Below are positions 1 to 4,885 of a stretch of 5,396 nucleotides of DNA, in pieces (the first letter of the stretch is position 1; the number at the start of each line of letters is the position of its first letter). A model generated the notes under the pieces. The model did no database searches. It was not told the origin of the DNA and saw only the letters and a list, made by a program, of their open reading frames with translations. Origin of the DNA: Bryobacteraceae bacterium (GTDB taxonomy: Bacteria; Acidobacteriota; Terriglobia; Bryobacterales; Bryobacteraceae); NCBI GenBank assembly GCA_947456995.1, contig CANGVB010000309.1, positions 1-5,396 of the forward strand, in the 5' to 3' direction. The translations under genes were made by a program, and so were the position numbers.

Positions 1-638
1 CACTTTTTGGAAACCAGCTTGAAAGCGCTGTCCATTACAGGCGGCCGGCGGCGCAGGTCGTGCGCATCACTGGCAATAAACTGAACCATCCCCTCATCCA
101 TCAGTTTTTCGCTAAACGCCTTCGCTTTACTTCCGAACACCCCTTCAAGGCTCTGCCCTGTCACCTGAATCGAGCATCCCATCTCTACCCATTCGGCCAA
201 CTCTTTGATCCGCATTTGCAACAACATATTGCGTTCCGGGTGCGTAATCACAGGAATCATCCCCGCCGAGAGCAAATCTCCAAAGATCTGTGAAGTCGTC
301 TTGAGGATCAGCAGGTCTGAAAACTCCACGAGTATATAGGGCCCGTTGGCAATCGTATACTTGCGAGGATTCTTTAAGGCATCTGCAATGTTTTCGTATT
401 GCAGATGAAAGTCGCATCCCAGGTGCACTCTCACGCCGCTATCGTTGCGAGCCTCGAGAGCGGCTTTCCGCTCGGCAATCAGTTCGGGATCAAAGCGATA
501 CTCGAGGTTCGCGTGTGGGCTAGCCACAATGTCTGTTGTGCCATGGCGTCCTGCCATCCGCAACATCTCAAGACTGACCTCGATGTCAGGTGAGCCATCG
601 TCCATTCCATAAAGGACGTGACTGTGGATGTCAATCAT
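1..638 (-). CDS. CpsB/YwqE-type PHP-domain protein-tyrosine phosphatase, partial (3' end off the window)
   Basis: Reading leftward from ATG at 638, 212 codons stay open to the left edge; the C-terminus is missing. Family members are usually about 240-260 residues, so perhaps 30-45 residues are lost. The N-terminus MIDIHSHVLYGMDDGS is the signature of the metal-dependent PHP phosphatases of the CpsB/YwqE group, which dephosphorylate bacterial tyrosine kinases that control capsule or exopolysaccharide export. Visible metal-ligand candidates are H5 and H7 (HSH), D14, H42 (ASPHAN), E105 (LVEFSD), H133 (ITHPERN), and D191 with H193 (SDAHD). No signal peptide or membrane segment is seen, so it should be cytoplasmic. 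The start follows the stop of the upstream gene after 3 bases. The only purine-rich tract (GAGGG) abuts the ATG with no spacer, so translational coupling is likely. No partner kinase is in view. Family assignment is secure; the substrate is unknown. Confidence 0.9.
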   Translation of the reverse strand, partial: MIDIHSHVLYGMDDGSPDIEVSLEMLRMAGRHGTTDIVASPHANLEYRFDPELIAERKAALEARNDSGVRVHLGCDFHLQYENIADALKNPRKYTIANGPYILVEFSDLLILKTTSQIFGDLLSAGMIPVITHPERNMLLQMRIKELAEWVEMGCSIQVTGQSLEGVFGSKAKAFSEKLMDEGMVQFIASDAHDLRRRPPVMDSAFKLVSKK

Positions 639-641
639 CCC

Positions 642-1157
642 TCAGATAAACATCTCTTCGTCTTGCGTAGCATGCACGACGGCTGGCCGACGACTCTTGA
701 ACAAGAAGCCGAAAGCACTTCTCACACCGGTAGTCAGAGCGCTAACCTCACGCAGAGGCTTGAGCAAACCTTCCTGCGTCGTGTGAACCAGGTTCTGAAC
801 CTTTTCTACGGTGTCACCTACCACCAACTCCATCCGCTCCAACTGCACCTTAGCCCGGTCGCTGGCGTCGGTAACAACTGCATCAATCTTGGTGAGCTGC
901 ATCTGAGTTGTATCGAGAATCTCATTGGTGCGCTTGGTGATCTCAAGCATTTGCTTGCGGCCATCATCCAGAGTCAGTTTGGCGGAATCGAGAGTAGCCT
1001 CGGCTTTACCCAGCAAAGGCCGCGCCTCTTCATGGATCTCCTTCACCTTTTTGTACAGGCGCATCAATGTCAGAAATTGTCCCAACTGCGATAACGCACA
1101 GAGGGCAACAAAAACAATAAGGACGATCAAGATGGTTTGCATTGTCGAATCCGCCAT
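642..1157 (-). CDS. Membrane-anchored coiled-coil protein, DUF948/YtxG-like
   Basis: This 171-residue protein has one N-terminal hydrophobic segment at about residues 8-30 (ILIVLIVFVALCALSQLG), followed by a charged, heptad-rich helix from about 35 to 130 with no enzyme motif. A C-terminal stretch GVRSAFGFLFKSRR and an acidic tail DEEMFI follow. This layout fits DUF948-type proteins such as B. subtilis YtxG: an inner-membrane anchor with a long coiled coil, probably in the cytoplasm. The biochemical role is unknown. The start at 1157 was chosen because GGAGAG lies 7 bases upstream; the five-codon longer reading begins at a TTG that overlaps this ribosome binding site. The gene is second in a three-gene leftward operon, 43 bases after the YtxH gene and 3 bases before the PHP phosphatase. 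The gene is certain to be coding by context and composition; the DUF948 assignment is made by eye. Confidence 0.82.
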   Translation of the reverse strand: MADSTMQTILIVLIVFVALCALSQLGQFLTLMRLYKKVKEIHEEARPLLGKAEATLDSAKLTLDDGRKQMLEITKRTNEILDTTQMQLTKIDAVVTDASDRAKVQLERMELVVGDTVEKVQNLVHTTQEGLLKPLREVSALTTGVRSAFGFLFKSRRPAVVHATQDEEMFI

Positions 1158-1164
1158 TCCGGTT

Positions 1165-1170
1165 CTCTCC
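1165..1170 (-). promoter_or_regulatory. Ribosome binding site GGAGAG of the DUF948-like gene
   Basis: On the minus strand GGAGAG ends 7 bases before ATG 1157. It decides the start in favour of MADST over the longer TTG-initiated form, which would begin inside this site. Confidence 0.7.
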
Positions 1171-1173
1171 AAA

Positions 1174-1192
1174 ATCTATCGGCTGGATAGAT
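1174..1192 (-). promoter_or_regulatory. Intercistronic hairpin, 7-bp perfect inverted repeat
   Basis: ATCTATC, a 5-base CAGCC loop and GATAGAT form a perfect 7-bp stem in the gap between the YtxH and DUF948-like genes. On the transcript it is followed by UUUU and then the GGAGAG ribosome binding site. The stem is AU-rich and the U-run short, so a strong terminator is unlikely. It could tune translation or mRNA processing between the two cistrons, or be an operator-like palindrome. The repeat is directly visible; its function is inferred. Confidence 0.4.
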
Positions 1193-1200
1193 AAATGACT

Positions 1201-1506
1201 CTATACCCCTTCTGATTCAGGTGGGTAGCTGCCATGTGCTTCGCGATAAGCCTGGCGGCCCGCCTCTACAGCTGCGGCTACCTGCTCACGTTGACGCATC
1301 ACGGCTTCGCGCCCGCGCTCCACAAAATCAGTCGCGGTTTCGCGAACTTCGCCGGTTTTGCGCTTTACAAATTCGCGGCCCTCATCGGCACGACCCTTCA
1401 ACAGCGCGCGCGTTTCTTCACCTGACTTGGGTGCAAAGAGCAGCCCCACGGCCAAGCCAACTCCAATGCCCAGGAAAAAATAGGGCAGGTTATTTTTGTC
1501 TTCCAT
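1201..1506 (-). CDS. YtxH-domain small membrane protein
   Basis: This 101-residue protein opens with MEDKNNLPYFFLGIGVGLAVGLLFAPKSGEETR. That is the typical YtxH pattern: a glycine-rich transmembrane segment (about residues 8-24), the LLFAPKSGEETR turn, and then a highly charged amphipathic helix (about 30-90) rich in Arg and Glu. It is probably anchored in the inner membrane with a cytoplasmic helical tail. YtxH proteins are associated with stress in Firmicutes, but their molecular role is not established. The start at 1506 is fixed by a near-perfect Shine-Dalgarno AAGGAGGT 8 bases upstream. The frame stays open upstream for 154 more codons, but those lie antisense to recX and do not look like protein. 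It is the first gene of the leftward operon with the DUF948-like protein and the PHP phosphatase. Confidence 0.88.
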   Translation of the reverse strand: MEDKNNLPYFFLGIGVGLAVGLLFAPKSGEETRALLKGRADEGREFVKRKTGEVRETATDFVERGREAVMRQREQVAAAVEAGRQAYREAHGSYPPESEGV

Positions 1507-1514
1507 TACTGGAT

Positions 1515-1522
1515 ACCTCCTT
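1515..1522 (-). promoter_or_regulatory. Strong ribosome binding site AAGGAGGT of the YtxH gene
   Basis: On the minus strand AAGGAGGT lies 8 bases before ATG 1506. It is the strongest translation signal in the window. It shows that the true gene starts there and not at the upstream ATG at 1968 in the same open frame. Confidence 0.85.
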
Positions 1523-1563
1523 AGGGGAACTACTGCCTTCAGTGTACATGTTAAGCTCCAATC

Positions 1564-2103
1564 GTGTCGTTTGGGAAAGCTCCAAAGCGTGTCGACGGTC
1601 AAGCACTTCAGCACTATGCTTCGATGCTGCTTGGGCAGCGAGCGATGTCCAGCGGCGAGATGCGTCAAAAGCTTCGCTTGAAGGCACTGAATCCGGAAGA
1701 CATCGAAATCGTGATCGAGAAGCTTACGGAATATGGGGCTCTTGATGACACACGTTTTGCCGAAGCCTACGCCAGTGCCCGCAAAGAGAATCAGGGCTTT
1801 GGCCAGCAGCGCGTACTTCGCGATCTCAACAAGCAACGCATCGGCTCGGAAATGGCCAAAGAAGCCGTCGCCACTACCTTCTCCGGCACAGACGAAATTG
1901 CGCTCATCGAAGACTACCTGGCCCGCAAATTCCGGGGCAAGAACCTTCACGAGTTTCTGGGTGAGCAAAAGAATTTCGCCTCAGCCTTTCGCAGGCTGCG
2001 CACTGCGGGCTACTCTGCCGGCAACACCTTGAAAGTGCTGCGCCGCTACTCTACCCACGCCGAAAACATCGACGAAGATTCACTCGAGCCAGACCCGGAC
2101 TAA
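1564..2103 (+). CDS. recX: RecX family regulatory protein (RecA modulator)
   Basis: RecX binds RecA filaments in the cytoplasm and limits recombinase and SOS co-protease activity. This 179-residue protein shows the family pattern of repeated three-helix units. These are ALQHYASMLLGQRAMSSGEMR (about residues 14-34), the hallmark GALDDTRFAEAYA (58-70), FGQQRVLRDLNKQRIG (79-94), and a C-terminal repeat with FRRLRTAGYSAGNTLKVLRRY (142-162). Length is normal for the family. The start is taken as GTG 1564 because homology begins near residue 14 and no in-frame ATG occurs before 1624. No convincing Shine-Dalgarno precedes it, so the start is the least certain part. It is divergent from the YtxH operon across 57 bases. 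Its TAA stop overlaps the stop of the convergent protease gene. recA is not adjacent in this window, and I found no convincing LexA box upstream. Confidence 0.9.
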   Translation: MSFGKAPKRVDGQALQHYASMLLGQRAMSSGEMRQKLRLKALNPEDIEIVIEKLTEYGALDDTRFAEAYASARKENQGFGQQRVLRDLNKQRIGSEMAKEAVATTFSGTDEIALIEDYLARKFRGKNLHEFLGEQKNFASAFRRLRTAGYSAGNTLKVLRRYSTHAENIDEDSLEPDPD

Positions 2104-4859
2104 CGCGCGCTCCACTCGCTGCAACCGCTTGCCTGCAGCTTGTACCGGCCGTTGACGAAGGGGGCATAGCTGCTGACTTCCAAGCGGTAAACTCCGTTGG
2201 CTGTAAGACTGGTTTCAATCGACGGCTGCTTGCCATCGGTATCGTCCTCAAAGGCAATCGTTTCCCCTCTTGGGCCGATCAGATAGAGAACGCTATCAAA
2301 GCTGGACTCGGCAACATTGAATCGGACTCGCTGCCCCAGCCGCCCTTCAAACAGATAGACATCCGTGTTGTGAAGATCCCCCCGCCTGCCAGTCTTGTTC
2401 GAAGCGGAGCTCAACTCGCCTTCCTGCTCCGCCGGGCAGGCAGAAATCAGTTTTGGCAACGATCCGGTATTTCCCGTGCCTGAATCCAGACGGACGCTCA
2501 AAACGAAACTCCCCACCTGACTGGCAACTGCGGTTGTCAGAACAATCCGGTAGGTCCCTTTGAGGGGAAGCACAAGACTCCCGGTTGCCGGCAGCCGGGA
2601 ATTGAGTCCACCGCCACTGTCATCATCTTCGCCGAGATACAAATCACCTGGGCCATAAAGAAAGACATAAGCGTCGATGGTTCTTGAGCTAGCTTCAATG
2701 ACCAGGCGTTGACCTGCGTCTGCTTCAAAGGTGTACTCTTTGACGAGATAAGGTCTCAGAGTACCTTCGAGCAAACAATCACTGCTGGCCAGACTCGCGC
2801 TGACATCCGTACCCGGCGTAATCCTTTGCGACACGCACTTGGTGTTCTGCCGCACTGTTACGCGTTTGCCACCCACCAGGAGCGAGGCGCTCCGCTGTTG
2901 ACCAGACTCATTACCAGCAGTCCGCAACTTCACAACTCCACTTGCCGTATTGCTCGAAGGCTCTCCAGCGCTAAGCCACCCTGGTAGATCCACCACATTC
3001 CAGGGCTCACAAGTGCTCGACCTGGCCACCTGAATCGAAATAGTAGATTCCTTCTCGGGCATCGTAAGCGTAGAGGGAAAAACGGTTGTCGTGCAGGGTG
3101 GACGCGGATTCGCCTCCGTCGTCCAGGTGATCGCATAATCTTGTGGCGACACGGCAAGGTCTTTCGATTTCACAACGATCTTCCACTTGCCTGGCTGCGG
3201 TTGATCTACAGCCACTTGCTCGACGTTGTCGCGAGTATTCACCCCGGCAACGGCATCGGCTTCGGCCCTCAGCGGATCGAGCGTAAAGGGGAGCCGCGTC
3301 TGCCCGTCAGGCCCTATCAGAGTCAAGTCGAGATCATTCATCAATTGCTGCGACCGGCCAGCGGCAGCAGGCGGATCCGTCCAGGCCAGCATCACTCTCA
3401 GCGAAGGCACTGCCCCTACTTCAAACTCAAACTCCTTGGTTTCGGAGGCCCTCAGACTTTCGGCATTCCAGGTGTCTTCATCGATGGCTTTGACAGCCTT
3501 TAGCCCGTCCGGAACGCCGTAGCCGTAGCTGTAGTCTGGCCCCGGATTGCCGAGATCATTGGCCGTATTGAGCAGAAAGGCCCGCAACAATTCCGGCGAG
3601 GGCGCTTTACCGTGTTTGCTTCGATATCGATCGATCAACAACGCAGCAAGTCCTGAGACAGCAGGCGCCGACATCGAAGTGCCCGACAGGGTTCGAGTGG
3701 TGTTGCGAGTCGAAGTAGAAAGCACATCCACACCCAGTGCCACCAAATCCGGCTTCACCCGTCCATCGCGACTTGGGCCAAAACTGGAAAAGACACTGAC
3801 GGCATTTCCCCGGTCTACCGCCCCCACTGTGATCAGGTTTTTGGCATTGGTGGGAGGAGGCAGAGTGTAGAAACCCGCCCGCGCAAACATCGCACAATCG
3901 TACTGATCGCGATTGTTGCCAACTGCAAAGACAATTGGGAATTTCTGCTCGTACACGATGCGATCCATCTCTCGCTCAAACGAGGTGTAGGCGCTAAAGA
4001 AGCTACAGTTTTCGGCATCTTCTTCCACCACCGCAGTCCATGAATTCTGAGCAAGGTCAGCCTGTTCATTGAGCTTCGCGTTCAGGTTGGCAGTAATGCC
4101 TTCAGACACCGTATTAAAGGCAAATGACACGAGCTTTGCCGCCGGAGCCATTCCACGCAATCTCACATCGCTCGCCCCAGCCGCTGCAACCGTGCCTGCC
4201 ACGTGCGTCCCGTGAATGGCTCCCGCGCCAGGCCTCACTTGTTTCAGCCGGTCGCCAAATTCCGGATGCGTGTCCACAAGATCGTCTACGATCGCCACCG
4301 TCGCGCCACGGCCATCCAGACCAAACTGTTCCTGTAAATCTTTGGCCTTGATCTGCCCGGCGCTCTCGGCATTGCTGTTCCGTTCGAACGGCGGAAAGAC
4401 CGGCTCAACAAAGCGAACCCAGTCCATTGCAGCCAATTCCATCAAATCTGCCGACCGCAACTTCACCGTCAGACGCTCAAAGTAATCGCTGCGATCTACC
4501 AGTTGCGCCCCCATGCGGTCCAGTTCCCACTGCGCCTCATCGGCAGAAAGGTCTTTGTGGAAGTAAACGATCAGCTCAAGAGCCTCTTCCCCACGCACCT
4601 TTACTTGCGCCCACAATGGGGCCTTACCGTCACGAAGTGCTTCACTGATTTTCTTGTTTGCCGGCAAGGGCGAGGCAAAACTCGCAGCTGCTGAATTGCT
4701 CTCAACAGAGACAATCCACTCTCCATCTCCCAGCGCCTCAACGACTCTGAAACCCCTGGCCGCCAGACTCTCTCGATCCACTGCTTTAGCAACTCGATGA
4801 ATCCGGTCAGCCCAAAGTCCGGCTGCAACAAATAAGAGCAACGCAATGCGGTACCACAT
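2100..4859 (-). CDS. Secreted subtilisin-family (S8) serine protease with KP-43-like, BACON-like and two PPC-like domains
   Basis: This is a 919-residue exported protease. Residues 1-17 form a signal peptide (MWYRIALLLFVAAGLWA, likely cleaved before D18). About 80-153 looks like a prodomain ending WVRFVEP. The S8 catalytic domain (about 165-465) has Asp D192 (VAIVDD), His H216 (HGTHVAGT), oxyanion Asn N315 (FAVGNN) and nucleophile S395 (SGTSMSAP). All are intact, so it should be active. About 470-582 is a jelly roll like that of KP-43-type proteases (LAWTDPP, NDLDL, NTRDNVEQV, PQPGKWKI). About 586-671 resembles a BACON domain. Two PPC-like beta-sandwich domains follow, about 690-790 and 812-912, each with an acidic turn (GEDDDSGG, FEDDTDG). 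Such tails help secretion, stability or substrate binding and may themselves be processed. It probably acts in the periplasm or outside the cell on unknown proteins. The start has only GAAGG one base upstream, a poor spacing, but no better in-frame start exists. Confidence 0.93.
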   Translation of the reverse strand: MWYRIALLLFVAAGLWADRIHRVAKAVDRESLAARGFRVVEALGDGEWIVSVESNSAAASFASPLPANKKISEALRDGKAPLWAQVKVRGEEALELIVYFHKDLSADEAQWELDRMGAQLVDRSDYFERLTVKLRSADLMELAAMDWVRFVEPVFPPFERNSNAESAGQIKAKDLQEQFGLDGRGATVAIVDDLVDTHPEFGDRLKQVRPGAGAIHGTHVAGTVAAAGASDVRLRGMAPAAKLVSFAFNTVSEGITANLNAKLNEQADLAQNSWTAVVEEDAENCSFFSAYTSFEREMDRIVYEQKFPIVFAVGNNRDQYDCAMFARAGFYTLPPPTNAKNLITVGAVDRGNAVSVFSSFGPSRDGRVKPDLVALGVDVLSTSTRNTTRTLSGTSMSAPAVSGLAALLIDRYRSKHGKAPSPELLRAFLLNTANDLGNPGPDYSYGYGVPDGLKAVKAIDEDTWNAESLRASETKEFEFEVGAVPSLRVMLAWTDPPAAAGRSQQLMNDLDLTLIGPDGQTRLPFTLDPLRAEADAVAGVNTRDNVEQVAVDQPQPGKWKIVVKSKDLAVSPQDYAITWTTEANPRPPCTTTVFPSTLTMPEKESTISIQVARSSTCEPWNVVDLPGWLSAGEPSSNTASGVVKLRTAGNESGQQRSASLLVGGKRVTVRQNTKCVSQRITPGTDVSASLASSDCLLEGTLRPYLVKEYTFEADAGQRLVIEASSRTIDAYVFLYGPGDLYLGEDDDSGGGLNSRLPATGSLVLPLKGTYRIVLTTAVASQVGSFVLSVRLDSGTGNTGSLPKLISACPAEQEGELSSASNKTGRRGDLHNTDVYLFEGRLGQRVRFNVAESSFDSVLYLIGPRGETIAFEDDTDGKQPSIETSLTANGVYRLEVSSYAPFVNGRYKLQASGCSEWSAR

Positions 4860-4876
4860 GCCTTCGACGCTAACAT

Positions 4877-4880
4877 AGGA
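4877..4880 (+). promoter_or_regulatory. Ribosome binding site AGGA of selD
   Basis: AGGA ends 5 bases before ATG 4886 in the 26-base gap between the divergent protease and selD. It supports ATG 4886 as the start and thus puts the in-frame TGA at codon 14, inside the gene. Confidence 0.6.
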
Positions 4881-4885
4881 TTTGC

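Noticed and set aside
145..417. 90-residue minus-strand open frame inside the PHP phosphatase
   Set aside because: It is in a different frame from the clear CpsB-type protein that covers the same DNA, with low-complexity nonsense composition.
618..1094. 158-residue plus-strand open frame opposite the DUF948-like gene
   Set aside because: It is a shadow of the coiled-coil gene, with no ribosome binding site and no coherent domain.
1532..1543. ACTG-CCTT-CAGT small inverted repeat in the recX/YtxH gap
   Set aside because: It has only a four-base-pair stem and is easily due to chance.
1507..1563. Sigma-70-like promoters or a LexA box between recX and the YtxH gene
   Set aside because: TACACT (minus strand) and TTAAGC (plus strand) are possible -10-like hexamers, but no matching -35 lies at 16-18 bases. 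No GAAC-N4-GTTC or CTG-N10-CAG type box is present.
1507..1968. Upstream 154-codon extension of the YtxH frame, starting at ATG 1968
   Set aside because: It lies antisense to recX and resembles no protein. The YtxH homology begins at 1506, just after an AAGGAGGT at ideal spacing.
2118..2139. Inverted repeat GCTGCA/TGCAGC with a 10-base loop just after the recX stop, as a terminator
   Set aside because: It has only six pairs, a large loop and no U-run on either strand, and it is inside protease coding sequence.
4858..4878. Six-codon upstream ORF (ATG to TAG) ending in the selD ribosome binding site
   Set aside because: There is no ribosome binding site of its own, and it is short enough to be chance. 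The overlap with the antiparallel protease start in CATG is curious but not evidence.
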